DNA of 64,000 nt from Taeniopygia guttata. Its lineage: Eukaryota > Chordata > Aves > Passeriformes > Estrildidae. Both the position numbers and the translations under genes were made by a program. The stretch's first letter is position 1. Each line of letters opens with the position of its first letter. The notes below the pieces were generated by a model. It saw only the letters and a program-made list of their open reading frames with translations. It made no database searches and had not been told where the DNA came from. The DNA lies in contig NC_133027.1 of the NCBI RefSeq assembly GCF_048771995.1, forward strand, positions 103,952,001 to 104,016,000. The letters are read 5' to 3'. This document shows positions 1-13,726 of this stretch, in pieces.

Positions 1-382
1 GTGGCTCTTACCAGCCAAGAAAAAAAGAGCTGAGGGAAAGTAACAGGAGATTTATGAAAGTTCACCGTACACTTTGATGAATGTGTGGGCAGGTAATTTT
101 GCACATGCTTTGGAATATGTTGTCTGTTACAGAGAAATTTATGCATCCCAGAATTGCTTTGGAGTGATCAATGCTGGGGAGTTGTTCGGACTTGACTGGG
201 CAGTTGGTAATGTTAGCATTCTTCTGGGGCCACTGCTCTCTCCTTTCCTGAGCTTTTCCAGATTCATGCTATTTTAAAAAATATCCCAATACAGCTCTAG
301 ACAGTGTGCATAATTAATTTTTTAAAAGCATATTAATAGAAAAAGGGAAAACTTTCATTTAGAATAATTAATTTTTTTTTTG

Positions 383-417
383 TTTGGTTTGGGTTGGGTT
401 GGGTTTTTTTTTTTTTA
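383..417 (+). repeat. Low-complexity (GGGTT)n and poly-T
   Basis: GGTTTGGGTTGGGTTGGGTT followed by a T run. G/T-rich, not the telomeric hexamer. Confidence 0.85.
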
Positions 418-3400
418 CTCTAGAGTTCTTCTTGTACCAGAAGGACTGGAATTTAATTTTTTTGAGATGGGCTTCCCTTGAGATTTATAAAATTTAATAA
501 TAACATCTTTAGAAATGTAAATATTTAGGGTTTAAATGTGGATGTGCATGTCCATGCATTTAAGAGTAAAAGAGTTCTGCCTAAATTTTACCTTTTTAAA
601 GTCAGAATCTGCATTTATCTATCTGCCTGCTGCAGCATGAACAGTTTGTTCTGTAATGCATGAATAAGGTTTGTGAACAATAAAGCCAAGAGTTAATACT
701 TTAGAGGATGGTATAAAGTACAGTAAGAAAAACAAATACTCTATTTTTTTCAGTCTCCCATTAATACTAGTACTGTCGATCTGGACTATAATGTCTTTTA
801 GGATTAAATAAAAGTGTCAGTTCATCTGAATGACTGAGTGAATAATGTATTAATGTGCATTTGATGTGCACATTTACGAAGATGTATCTGCCAAGCCCAG
901 TAAAAAAATTGCTTCTACAGAGAGTCCTTCTTTCAGAAATGATACCTCTTGAGGCATTAGAAACAAACAGGGCTTTTCCCTCCAGCTCTTATCGTCCCTC
1001 TTCACCATCCAAAGTAATCAGATAAACATTATTGACATGTCAGTGAATTCATCATTAAATAATGATGAATTATCACTTCTATCACTATAATAGCAAGGTG
1101 TTTCAGAAAACTTAAATGAAAGAAGGCTGCAGGTTAAGGGGAGGACTTTTATTCAGTCATGTAAGACATGTACATAATGTGGAAGAAAGCATCTCTAAAG
1201 ACCCCAAGCCTTTTGAAAAAATTGTAACTCCTGATCAACAGCGAAGAAGCATATTTTGCATTTTGTCATATTTATCTGTCATGCCTCTTTTCTCAGTGCT
1301 AGTGTCTTGAAACTGCTTCTGCAGCAGGAGTCACAGCCAGTTCTACTGCAAGTTCTCTGCCACCAGCACACACTCAAATACTCACCAGCTGTTTTGCTTT
1401 GAAAAGAAAAAAAAAGACAACCTGGTGCTGTTACCAAATGCCAAGACCCTAGTTGAGATGCAGACAATGTCTCCAGGCTCCCATTATGCTGCCTCAGCCC
1501 TGAGCTCTGAAGAGTATCGATAAGGGGCACAAAATAAAACAGGGAAATCAAGAGACGCTGAGTAATAGACCTTTGAATCTTTGTTATTGTTAGATTTACA
1601 AATAACACAAACTGGTTTGGGTAGGGAAGGGAAAGCAGTTTGCAGTTCAGCTCTGGCCTCGATACAATATAATTTCTCATATGTGGAAAAAAGCATATTT
1701 GAACACTGAGAGTCACGGTGGTACAATGAAAGTGAATAAATCATGGCTTCTGAATTAAAGGGTCAGCCCCTCTATACCCTGTAAAAGGGGTAGCAGTGCT
1801 GGTGCTAGCATAAAGCTTGTCCACCTGAATGCATAGGGCATTATATGTGCATTGAGAGAGAGGGGAGTTTTGTGTCCTGAGTATTTTCCATCTTGCAAGA
1901 TAATCTTTCCTCTGTACCAGGCATTTTTTCATCTCACTTCATATTTTGCCTGTGGCCAGTAAAACTTACAGTTTTCAACTCAAATGAAGATTTACATTGA
2001 GATTCTGGATTTTGAATGAAAAGAAACTCTAGGTGCTGAAAGGCTTTTTTTTTGTGTGGATGTCAGCTTGTGTGTGCAATTGTTCAGCCTCCTAGAAAGA
2101 GTTTATAGTTACTTGCTCTTAAAAATGGCACCAAAACCCAAAGCATTTTAAGCATAACATACTATGCTTTGCCAAAAACCAAAACTATTTCACCTTAATT
2201 AAAGTCCCTTCCTGGAAGAGGTGCCTGGCATTCATGTAGTCACAAGGCTTGCTAGTCTTTGTCTCTGAGGAAAGTCTGGTACTGCTCCACCTTTTCCTAA
2301 GTCCTTGCTACATCTCTGCCCTTCACCCATTCCAGCAAAGCTCTGGTGGCATGGTAGTCCCACTTCCCTGTCCCACTGGTGCTTCTTGCTGTTGTACATA
2401 GAACAGACTTCAAAGCACAAAATAACTGGAATGATCAAAAAGTCGTTTTAGGGCAGTTGTTTTAGTTGGGTTGTAGAACTCAGGTGGACAAAACTGTGTT
2501 GCTTAATTCAGATCACATTTTTGCCATGTCTGAACAAAAATGAAGGCTAAAAAATAATGTATTCAAGGGAAAACTGTGTGTTTGCCATCTTTGCACATCT
2601 CTGTAAATACATGGGCTATTGTGACACTACTGAACTTGGAACTCAGTCCTCCAAACACATTCTTGGCTTCAGGTAGGGCTGTTATCTGCCTGCTTTCCAA
2701 TCACAGTGCCCAGTTTGGCCCACACATGGACTGATCTGTTTGTCTGAAGTGACTTGGGTTTTGTATTTCCAAGGTAGCAACCCTAGATGGAGCAATAAAT
2801 ACTCTTTTCTGGCAACGTTTTTCTCCTTAAGATGGCAGCTTGCATCCCATTATTTTTAAGGTAGCCCACTGAAGCAGGCTGTTGCTTTCAGACAAAACCA
2901 CAAGGACGTGCTGAATGTGGTTCCTGGGTAAAAACACTTCATGATTTCCCACCAGACTTGTATTACACTAGAGGTTTAATCCTTCTCCAAAAGATACGTC
3001 TTTCTTGAGACTCAGTTCCAACCAGTAAAGGATGGGTCATTCAGAATTTAAAAAAGAGAAAACAGACATTGCTCTTTGCAGTTTGCAGTCCTGATAGAGC
3101 AGCCTCCCCAGCCTCTGGGGGATCAGGTAACAATGGGGTTTGATAATACTGCCGGAGTTTATTTGAGGGATGTTGACAAGCCTAATTGCTTGGCAGCTCT
3201 GAGCAGCTGTAGGGCCCCTGGCTGGTCTGGGGAAGGAGGAGAGGGGGGGCATTAACTCTTGATTTGCCTGTGGGGTTCCTCATTACAGCCAGAACACTGC
3301 CTGAGAGAGGGTTACTGTGACACCAGGCTGTGAGAAACACTCTGGGAAAGCAGGTGAGTCTAAATTATGGGAGGGGACTGAGAAAGATACTGAAAGGATG

Positions 3401-5646
3401 GAACAGTAGTGGAAGAATGGATAATGTATTTTAAATGGATAGCAGGTCTAGAAGTGGCCTTTCTGTGTGTGTCCTCTGCACATTTAAAATAATGTGCAGC
3501 AATGTCAGTTCTTGCAATAGAAGCATTTTCCTGTGTTATCCAGACAGTTGTCTGGGAAAAAAAAAAAAGACCAACAACGGCAAAAAACCCATGACAAATC
3601 ATTTCACTAACAGAGATGAGTGAACTTCCCTCAGCAGTCTCTCCACCATTTATTTCTACTTTTCACTGAACTTTGACTTCTAAAGCAAATTCTACTGAGA
3701 AACAGAAGTGAATGGGGAAACCTACCCAACATCATCATTGCCGTCTGTGATACAAAACATTGCAGATGTGAGAATTTGCATCATTTCCACTCTGTGTTCT
3801 ACCCAACTGAAAATGGGTAATTTGCAAGTCTAGCAGCAGGTATATAGCTGTAACATGGCAGGGTAAAGTTGTTTTGGGAGTTTCAATCATGTATTTCCAG
3901 ATTATTTTAGTGAAAGTGAAGTCCCCATTTTGCATTATGGCAGTGGTTTTGCAAACAATGTAGTTATCTGATGTGGAAAATAAAACACACAATTGTGCAA
4001 TTGTTTTGGAACACAATAAAACTGCCATTCTCATTAGGCAGTGACCATTTGATACAGAAATCCCTGAATTATATCTTAAAATTCTGCATTAGTACTCGGC
4101 ATTTCATCCTTTCATGGCTTGTGCTAGCAGAAGATTGAATAGCCAGAAGTTTAGCAGAAACCAAGAAGCCTGCATCTCTTCACCATCACTGCCAAAAGGT
4201 CTGCATGGTGTTAGCCACAATATCTTCCTCGTCTCAATTCTCTGTCTGTTGGGAGACAATCTTTGAAATTTGGCATGCATGGACAGCCCTAAGTCAGCCC
4301 ACTTGGCACAACTACCCCAGGCCCAAAGGATTTCTAGGATTACTATCTTTCAGAGAGACCCCAGCTGTGGCATACAGTGTTATGACTTCTTCCTGCCATG
4401 TACATAAGCTGTCCACATATCTACCTGGTCCAAAACATGGGTGCCATCTCTTAGTTAAGTGTCAAAAGGAAGCATATTCCTTCCCTTAATTATTAATAGA
4501 TTCTTCTCCTTGATTTCATATTTAATTAAGCATTTAAAATAGTGTTCTGAACACATGCCTGCAACATTTCTTCATGAAACCAGAAATTTCAAGTCTGTAT
4601 CATCTGTATGCTCTGCACATGAGATTTTAATTCTTTTTACCAATACTTGGGCTTTAGTGTAAGGGTTCCTAACATGAGCTAAAAACCCTAGGAGATGTAA
4701 GAGCTGTTTCTAAGGAATGCCTAAGAAAAGTGAACTGCAAATAGTTTTTTTTGTTTTTTTTTTTTTTGTAAGAACTTAAACTTTCAGCAGGAACATTTTC
4801 AAGGGTTGCAAATCAGAAGCTGTTGAGAGCTCCTGCTTCAGTGTTTTCTTTCTGGGAATGCAATTCAGACACGCCTGCCGAAAAGATGACTCCCTGAGCT
4901 CTGAGAACACTGAAAGCTTCCTTTGCACAACTCATGTGACTTCTTTGTGTTTGTCATTTGGCTTGGATCAGTGAATCCCACACAGTGCATAATTTCTGAT
5001 AGGAATGGCCAGAAGTGCTTATATATCAATCCATACTGTCTGCTATTCAGGGAATATTTTGGCCACACCTCTCTCTGGTGCAGACCTTTGGAATTTTCCT
5101 TTGGTGATTTGCAATCCTCACTTTTATTTTCTTGGCAATATGTAAACTCTGAATAGGACAGAGCTATTTTTAGCTGTACATCAACACATTAAAAACAAAG
5201 AAATAATTCCCAGTACCCATACATGAGCTAAAGTATAGGAGGATTTTAGATAGCTAGTAAACTCAAGTTGCTTTTATGGGCTTTAATGGCTAGCAAGCTA
5301 ACTGTTCATTTTCCACTGCAAAGTGAAAAATACCCTCCTATCCCTTATAAATAGTCTCTCCTTTCATCACTTCTATCAGAGAAGAATACTTTGTCTTTGT
5401 TTACTAGGTGCCTCGTCCTCTTAGAGTGCTCAGAGGATTGATAAAAGCTAATCAGTTCCAGCATTTAAGATACAGTAAATGACACAATTACCATCTGTGT
5501 ATTAATGTACATCAAGGTGATTAATTTGATTTTCTTCCAGCTCAGTGAAAAAGAGCACAGTAAGGTAAAAGGGGCCCTGGATTCCCAATGAGTATTTTCT
5601 CCTGCATAATGTTTGTGGGGCTTTTTTCCACCTGAGGCAGTTTTAC

Positions 5647-5683
5647 TTTTTTTTTTTTTCTTTTTCTTTTTTTTTTTTTTTTA
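5647..5683 (+). repeat. Poly-T/C tract
   Basis: Two T runs separated by CTTTTTC. Low complexity only. Confidence 0.9.
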
Positions 5684-6040
5684 ATGCAGCTCTTAATTCC
5701 ATGCCACCCTAGAGCATGAGCCACCCAAAATGGCATTTATGCCAAGAAAGTGGAAGGCCACAGCACTCTGCCAGCAGTGTCCATGTGATTTCCATGGCAC
5801 AGGAAAAGCCTACAGTGCTGTGTAGTGCTCTGAGGACTCAGACACGAGCTGCACATTAAAAGTAATGCCTGCTTCCTTCTAGTCCCTTAGGCCATGAACA
5901 GCTTTGCTCCTAGGTGGCACGTTAAGGACAAAATGCTTGATTTGAGGCAGCACTAATTTGAAGCATCAGAGATTTGCTCAAAAATAACCTGAACACCTGC
6001 GTAGAAATCCTACACCTGGCCTTTTCTCCTAATGCAGTTT

Positions 6041-6195
6041 AGAGAAGGTTGTGGATGCCCCATCCTTGAGAAGGTTCAAGGCCAGGATGGATGAGCAGCC
6101 TGGTCTAGTGGAAGGTGTCCCTGCCAATCTTAGGAGGGTTGGAACTTTGTGGTCTTTAAGGTGCCTTCAAAATCAAGCCATTCTATGGTTCTAGG
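6041..6195 (+). mobile_element. CR1 LINE 3'-end fragment
   Basis: Contains the avian CR1 tail phrases GAGAAGGTTCAAGGCCAG, CCTGGTCTAGTGGAAGGTGT and GGTTGGAAC, ending near CCATTCTATGGTTCTA. Only the last 155 bp remain, as is typical for 5'-truncated CR1. Non-coding. Confidence 0.9.
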
Positions 6196-6431
6196 ATTTG
6201 CAATTCTTCATTTCATTTGACACATGCAGAAAATAGGGACAACCATAACAACTCCTGCTACAGCCAGGGACCACTCCAGCCATCATTTGCTGGTGATTAT
6301 GAAGGCCCTTAAAGGCACATTGTTGAAGAACAACTGGAGTCTTATTCTGTCATTAACTCACCTTTTGGCCTTGAGCATGTTATTGACATTCCTGGTACCT
6401 TGAGCGAAATGGTTGAAGGCAAGGGGCTGCT

Positions 6432-6517
6432 GATGGATGGATGGATGGATGGATGGATGGATGGATGGATGGATGGATGGATGGATGGATGGATGGATGG
6501 ATGGATGGATGGATGGA
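6432..6517 (+). repeat. (GATG)n microsatellite
   Basis: About 21 uninterrupted tetranucleotide copies. Having length 4, it opens frames coding repeated WMDG on + and HPSI on -, which are not genes. Confidence 0.98.
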
Positions 6518-9500
6518 CTGGCCACAAACTCCTTCCTAAGCAGGGCAGCCTATTACAGTTTTCCTCTGCAGACACAGGAAAGGGATGGCCTTAAGCAGCC
6601 CCAGCATGGCCAAGCGAGCCCCGCAGGCTCCCTGCAATGCCCCCATTTCCCAAAAGCTTTCCCAAAAGCTGCTTATGTGCTTCCCAGCGAGGAACTGGCT
6701 CCTAATGATTCAGTGTCCCTCTGAACTAGTTCGTGGCGCTGCCAGCAGATGTCAGCAGGCGATAATAAAACGCAGTCCTGAGCCTCGCAGCAGAGCGTGA
6801 ATTTGGGGTTGCCTGCACCCAACCTGCTCTGCTGCTCTGCGACCTGGGGGTATCCGAGCCACCCCATCAGCCGTGGCATCGCCACCCAGAGCAGGAGCCG
6901 CCACCGCCTGCAGACACCTCCCAGCTGCTTTCTTGGCGTGATCCCCTCCTAGACCCATCCCGGAATGCCGTGATGCCAAGCCCAGGCCACCTGGGGAAAG
7001 GGGCACTGCCCAACAGGACACTGGGGCCATGGGGAGCATCAGGCGACCCTGGCCGGGGGAGGGCAGCAGGGCTGGTACTTTCCCACTATTAAATGAAATG
7101 TGGCAAAACAACAGTGCTGGGAAGCCCTCGCTGTCACCTCTGGTTCTGCCACATACAAATAGCCAGTATGTCACTGGATCTGCCGACATGCCACCGCTAA
7201 GAAGAGCAGTGAAAATAACAGCAGAACCAAACTGTAAAGCTCCATCCCCAAACTCTCACTGTACAGGCTTAAGAATCGCCTCAAGTGGCAAAATAGCATC
7301 ACAGCAATCCCCATATAACAGTGTTTATATCACTGTGGCATGCTGTTATAAAGGTATAGGATTAGATTTTAATGTGGCCAGAGCCAGAAGTGGAAATGGA
7401 ATGCATTCAACTCAATACTGATCCTCTTCATAACCTCCAATAGATCTGCTGACACTTCTCAGAAACAATATTTAATGTAACCAGGAGGTTTCATATCAGG
7501 ACTTTTTTTCAGCTGTTGGGTATAAGAGTAGTTTGGTTCTTACTGTGGTTTTAGTGCTCCAGGCAGAAAAACAGATCCCAGAAAAACATCCTGCAAGTTA
7601 TTTGCTGACTACTGACTCAATCCTGGCCTCACAGTTATTTGCTGACTACTACCTCTGTCCTGGCCTCACTAGCAGAAATAAGGGTGAGGCAGCAAATCAT
7701 AATTCTTTGTGCACTTCTTGATGAACAACTCATCCCCTCATCAAGGAAACTGGAGCTGTGTGAGCATTGAAGAAGCATGTGGGAAATTGCTGTCCATTTG
7801 CTACAGGAGGTTGAAGCAAAATATCACAACAAAGCTTGAAGTAATCTGTGCTTGCACTGAGCCCCAGAGGCTTTCAGGAAAGCAGAATGAAATCAGTGTC
7901 CTGAATCTCAAGTTTTTAGTAAACCACTCAAAACTTCAGCTGGAAGCAGACAGGTCAGCACACACCAAGAGGCCGTGCTGGATTTAAATTTTCTTTGTGG
8001 CTCTTTGGAAAAATATAAACTTTTCTCACTCAGGGCCACACATCAATTTGTTACTCAGATTTCCAGCCTTTACAGGAAGACTAGAAGGCATCTGATTAAA
8101 GCAAACAGATTACAGAAGCATTTGATTAAAAAGCAATTAAGGAAACTTTTTAATAGAATTAAGAGACATTCAAGTAGCATCAAGTAGTTTTGCCTTTTTT
8201 TCTTGTTGTTGGGCTTTCTTTTCAAGTCTCAACTGTCTACAAAGAAATATTTCTCACATAGTTCAACCCTCATATTTCACTGAACATGTTTTTCTGCACT
8301 GGATAATTTACTTTTTTTGGCCCTGGTTTGAAACCCATTTCAGGTGGTTTGGCATTATCTGAGCCTGAAAAGGGATTGGAACCTATGCAGAAAAATATGA
8401 GTATGCCAAAGGCTTTGCCAGCTCTGCCCCAGCTGTCTGAATTGTCACCAAGCACAGAAAATACTGTCCCCAAAGGACTTGCTCCTTGATATTTATAGGC
8501 AGCTAAAGTGAAGCAAGAACAAACCCTTCTGCCCTGGTCCTCTCAGGGAATTCTCCAGGCAGGCAGTACTTCATCTGTGCTCAAACCAATGAAGAAGAGG
8601 GATGAGAATAAGAAGATGGAAATTCATCAGTGCAAATTCTAGACGATGTCAGGAAGTAATAGGAAATTCCTTACTCATAACCTGTGTATGGAAGGAATAC
8701 AGGGGAAATAGGCAATGTGGAGATGGGACTGGCGAGTATCTAAAAATACCTGTGCACTGGATTTAAGTCCCTTTGGATGGACCAGAAAGTCTAAAGCACC
8801 GGTTACAGAAGCTCTAGAAAGACCTACAGTTTCAGGAGTAAAGGACATAAGAACATTGCTGAATAAGATTTACAATATCAAATTTGGAAATCAAGAAAAT
8901 TAGCTTTAAAGACCAGTTTATGGTATCTTACATCTTATTACTTGCAGCAGCTGATTCTTCAGGTTCCCAGGGTGCATTAATAGAAATTCACCCAAAGCCA
9001 GAAGGTATCACCAGCATTAGTTTACCTCCCTGAAATCAGGCAGAGCAAGTTCCCACGGAGCTTAGCTTGGTATTTTCTTTTATGCTACATTGCTATTGCT
9101 ACAGTAACCCCAAGAAAACACGAAACCAAGGCTGTTTGCACAGGTGTATTTGTTATTGCAGGGTTTCTCCCGAGGGCTGCAGCACGGAGGAGTGAATACA
9201 GGTGTTGGAGGCCAGCAGGGCTTGACAGCCACAACTCAGCTCCTTGTCATCCCACCCTCTCCCCCTGCCCCTTACCTTTCTGCAAAAATACCCCTTGGAC
9301 TATTTATTGCAAAGCCCAGCAAGGGAGTTGGTGATCTGAGAGGTTTACTGGTGCCAGCCTGAGTTTTTCCACAGGGTTCAGATCCAGTCCTGAGGTCATT
9401 ATTCCCTTATCCAGCTTATTTTGCTGTAAACTAAAACATGTACATGCAGGATTAAAGCAGGTGTTTCAATTCTGTGCCTGAACAGAGAAACATTTAAATG

Positions 9501-11187
9501 TGTGCTTAAATGATTTGTGGAACTAACGCCTGGCAACTCCCAATTTCTCCTCAGTATAAAGAAAGAATCAGCAGATGACATGAGAAGTTAGTCATGAAGT
9601 TCTGAGAATTACCTGGAAGGAAATTTAGGGAGGAGGTAAGTTAAAAAAAAAAAAAAAAAGAAAAACAAACCCAAAACTCTTCTGTAGCACTTCATTTTTA
9701 CAGAAAATATCCACAGCTTCCATAAGAATTTAATCTGTTTTCCAGTATGCACCAGAATAACAGCCTTTCTCAAAAGTACAGATGCACATCAGATATGATG
9801 TTCTGACAGTGCAGGAAACAACCTTTGCAGTCCAGCAGGAAAAGGTCAGATCCTCTTGTCCCTCTGTCTGCTCAGAAAACCCTCAGAAAATGCTGCTGTA
9901 AGAACTCTGCTCAGGTGTGAAAACTTTCCCTGTCCCACGGCTGTTTATCTCTCAGCATGAGGAGATGAACCTACCTCAGCCAGTAAAGCTGAGCCCAATC
10001 AATGCCTGGAATGATAATGCAGAATATATTTAATATATATTCATATTGAGTAAGTTCAATATATTCTTTTCTAAACATTTGATTCTCAGCTTAAATGTCA
10101 TGTCATGTCCCTTCTTCTTTGATTACAGATATAACCTGGAACTGTGAGTTATTTCTCTAGTCCAGAATCATATAGTTTAATTTTTTTTAGTTTGTTACCA
10201 GGAGGAAGAGTCACATAGTTTCAGCATTTCACACAGTTTCTTCTAACTTATTATCCCCTCTTCACACTATTCAGGCCTCTCACTGTTCCCTTCTTTGTCT
10301 TGTCAGATTTCTCTTTCAATGACTCAATTAACTCTGATGGAAAGTTCTTTCAGCTGTTTTCTTTACTGCTGCTCTATCTTTTTTCCCCTCACTGCTGCTC
10401 TATTTTTTTCCAGACAACAAAAGGGTAGATCTCAGCTGCTGATGCACTGTTCCCAGCAGCCCGTTGTATCCAGGAAGGCAGGCATTGAGGAGGCATTGAG
10501 GCAATCTTTGACCACTCTGGAGTCATCCTGAGCCCAAACCCCAGTTCAGGAAGGGTGAGCACAGGTCCTTTGGAAATCCAAATACTCTGTGTGTTGAAGA
10601 AAAATAACAAAATGTGATATAAGAAATGGAATTTTAATATTGTTACAATTTTAGAGGGAATCGAACAGAACCATGAATGGCAAAGAGCTACTTTGGGTAT
10701 AGCAACACTTTCCATCAAGCAGTTGTTATCAAATGGATGGAGGTATTGGTGTTGCTGTTTTGATCCTGATACCTCACACTTAGATTTTGTTTGTGCTGAG
10801 CAGAAATCCAAATATCTTTTTGGCTATGTTTTAGGAGGTAGTACAGGTTCACATGCACTTTTGAATCTAAAGTAGTAAGAAAAATTATTACTCGTGATCA
10901 CTGTAATCTCACTGCAAAGGGATGCTTGAGAGATTGTAATATTTACCAGGAAGATGAGTTTTTGAGAGAACTGTGGCCAGAACTGAAGCAGGATCAAAGA
11001 GAAAAGACATCAACACTCATTGAGGCATTTAGATTTATATCATAAGCCTGACATAAACTGGAATTTACCTAAGGGTCTGAAGAAAAAACAAAAAACACTT
11101 AGGGCAATGTTGTCTGTATCCTCTCTCTCTTCATCACGTGTCATAGTGAGTTCTGTGATCCCTGAACAGATGTTTTTAAATTATATT
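6518..11187. other. Intergenic, nothing recognised
   Basis: 6,590-7,240 is richer in GC than its surroundings and has overlapping frames on both strands up to 145 codons, with no family resemblance. Otherwise AT-rich, with an A-run near 9643. Confidence 0.55.
10021..10075 (+). repeat. AT-rich inverted repeat
   Basis: AGAATATATTTAATATATAT and TCAATATATTCT form a partial hairpin. Non-coding. Confidence 0.5.
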
Positions 11188-11262
11188 CTTCATATAAAAA
11201 TTAACATTTAGTTCATATAAAACAAAAATTAACATTGAAGTTCATATAAAAATTAACATTTA
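11188..11262 (+). repeat. Short tandem repeat of a 20-bp AT-rich unit
   Basis: Three near-copies of TTCATATAAAAATTAACATT, separated by a few bases (one copy has an extra CAA). Confidence 0.85.
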
Positions 11263-11450
11263 AAACTTGGAAGAAAATGCAGTTTTCCATGATTATACCC
11301 CTCCTACAATCTCAAACAGCTCTAAAATCACCAAAGTTGTAGTGAAAAATAAGCAGCTACATCAGTGCCATGACCATGCATCTGTCTGAAGACTACAAAT
11401 GGAGGTAAAACATATCCTTAAAAATATGGATTATGGATTCCTTCTTCTAG

Positions 11451-11614
11451 AGGACACTCAGCTTCTACAAATTTCATTAAGGGTTAGATTGTGATACTCT
11501 TATCAGTTTCAAGTGATGTCTTAATTCTTCATTCCAATGGGATAATTCAAAGAATTAGGTATTACACAACTTGAAAAAGGTACCACAATCTAACCTTAGA
11601 AGCTGAGTGCTCTC
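11451..11614. repeat. Palindromic MITE-like element
   Basis: The two ends mirror one another: CACTCAGCTTCT...GGTTAGATTGTG on the left, CACAATCTAACC...AGAAGCTGAGTG on the right, and similarity continues inward to a centre near CCAATGGG. About 164 bp, no coding capacity. Resembles hairpin-type non-autonomous repeats common in reptile and bird genomes; family not named. Confidence 0.75.
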
Positions 11615-13611
11615 AATGCACTCTGGCACCAGGCTCATTGCCAAGAAAATTAATGTTAGACTTTTGAGGCAAATAATACTCAGTGTTTTCCACAAATCAT
11701 ATTTTCTATCGTATGAGAAATTTCTTAACTTATAGACTAAATCCTTTGACGGGAGTGGAGAATAGCTCCCGTTTCACTGCCTAAGTAGTGTTCCATTTAA
11801 AGGACATTAGCTAGCCAAATGAAAAATGCATGAATCAATCAGCAACCAGGACCTTGATCTCCAAATGAGACAATGCTAAGCTTTGAGATTTATAGTCTTG
11901 CTTCCAGAATTCCATTATTTGGAGGAACAACAACAATAACAATGGGAGATGACATCAGAACAACGCGTGCTCTTCTTTTCTTTTCCTTTCCTGTTGATCA
12001 CAAGATGCTGACTTTGTGTCATTCACCCCTGTCAAATGAGTAAATGTACAGTGCTTTAAAACCTCACCAGATGTATGCTGGGTTCAAAATAAAATAAGAA
12101 TATCTTGAATGGAAGGGCATTATTTCCACTTGCATTTTGCACTGCTAATTAGTTTCTCCACAGAGCAATTGGCTATTTCTTCCCTTTTGCCTTTATTTCT
12201 TCTGCAAACAGAACTTCTTTTGATTTTTGCATAGAGAAAACATACTGGTGGGAGTCATACTGAACTGGTGTAAGGCAGACAAGGATTTCATTCACTCATG
12301 ATTTTTGTTTTCTTGTCCCTATAAAACTGCATTTGCCCCTTGACTTTATGATATCTACAGTGGGTGAACTTTCTTCAGACATTGCCTGGCAAGACCTGAC
12401 ATACAAGGCTTAAATGCTTCTGCCATAATACCAAAAGTGAGGGAAGATAAGGAGGGGGTAGATTTACTGGAAGAGGCAAGAGGGACTCTCATTAGCACCA
12501 TCTGGGCACAGGAACATTCACAACTTATTGTATCTTGTAATGAAAATGTGGATACTTTTGAAAGTGATTGTAAAGGTCGGATTCAAACTCAGCCCTAAAC
12601 TCCCTCCAGACGAGGGGATTTAGAATTTGTTCAGTGCCTTATCCTGCATGTATGGCTCCTTTCTAGGGCTGTCTCCCTTCTGCAATTATCATGGCATAAC
12701 TCAGCCAGTGAGGCAGGAAGGAAGGATAAAAGATATATCAGAGATAGGAATGCCCTTACTTTAGTAACTTACAGGTTATCCAAATCCTCTATATAATTTT
12801 AGGACACATCAAGCTAACCAGGTAAAGCTCTTTCCCTGATGGCATGATCTTCACTTGGGATGACAGTGAGTTTAATACAAAATACATCAAGTTAGGGAGG
12901 TAAAGAAAAAATTGAATCATTCGAAATTTCCTCACCTTTCAGGAGTAACTCAGTAACTGAAAATGGCATCCACAATGAAATCATGCCCTGTATACCAACC
13001 TGTGTATAGAAAAAGGTGAATTTCAGTGTTTAACTGCCAAAACAACCACCTCATTGACATGGAATCTCTTCTCAGCAACTTCGTGCATTCTCTTGCAAAT
13101 AAATCAGCACAGAGCTATTTACTTGTTCAGCTAGCAGAGAGAAAATCCCTCCAAAGAAATTGGTGTATGTGCTTGCCAATAGAAAACAATGCCTATTGGG
13201 GTGCCATCTCCAGTATCATGAGCAAAAAAATGCACATAAATCTTAGACCTGAGGTAAATGTTGTCATAGAACTGCTGGTAAATCATTACTGCTTCACCAC
13301 TAGCTGACACATTGCTGTGAAAACGTGAAAGTGCTGATCACTGAACTGCAGCAGGGCTGTTGTTTGTAGCCATTAATGTATTGTGGGATCTTCTTGTTCT
13401 TTGGGGAATGATGCAGTGGGCCACAGTCAGAACAGCCTTCATTTCTTGGTAAGGAATCCACACCTCCTAGCAGGAACATGGATTAAACCAAGAGCAGTTT
13501 CTTCCACAGATTAGTCAAACTAATATTTTAATCCCCTTTCAGCTTCTATTTGCTTATCACTTATTACTTTTGCATTTGTTTTCCCTGAAAAACATTTGTT
13601 TTCCATCTCAG
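11615..13611. other. Intergenic, nothing recognised
   Basis: AT-rich; a 93-codon frame at 13026-13307 has no recognisable domain. Confidence 0.55.
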
Positions 13612-13726
13612 GATGCATTTTACAGAACTTATGATGAAGACTATGAGGAGGAAGCAATTGCTTTCCATGCTTCTGACATGATACAAAAGCCATTGGAGTC
13701 AATATGGGAATTCCTCACTGGCTTTG
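13612..13726 (+). other. Exon-like open segment, gene unknown
   Basis: 115 bp lie between a strong acceptor (pyrimidine-rich, TTTTCCATCTCAG) and a consensus donor (GTAAGT). Only one of three forward frames is open, reading DAFYRTYDEDYEEEAIAF...QKPLESIWEFLTGF, an acidic and non-repetitive peptide of normal composition. I do not recognise the protein. Donor phase is 1. It may be a coding exon of an unannotated gene, a non-coding RNA exon, or chance. A possible last exon follows at 15625. Confidence 0.4.

Larger units (their letters stand above)
1..6040. other. Intergenic, nothing recognised
   Basis: AT-rich single-copy-looking DNA apart from the low-complexity tracts at 383 and 5647. Open frames here (for example the 145-codon one at 1279-1716 on -) show no family motif and no paired splice sites. 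Confidence 0.6.

Noticed and set aside
383-405. Telomere-like G/T repeat
   Set aside because: The unit is GGGTT with irregular spacing, not TTAGGG; only low complexity.
6342-6724. Frames with repeated WMDG or HPSI
   Set aside because: Simple translation of the GATG microsatellite.
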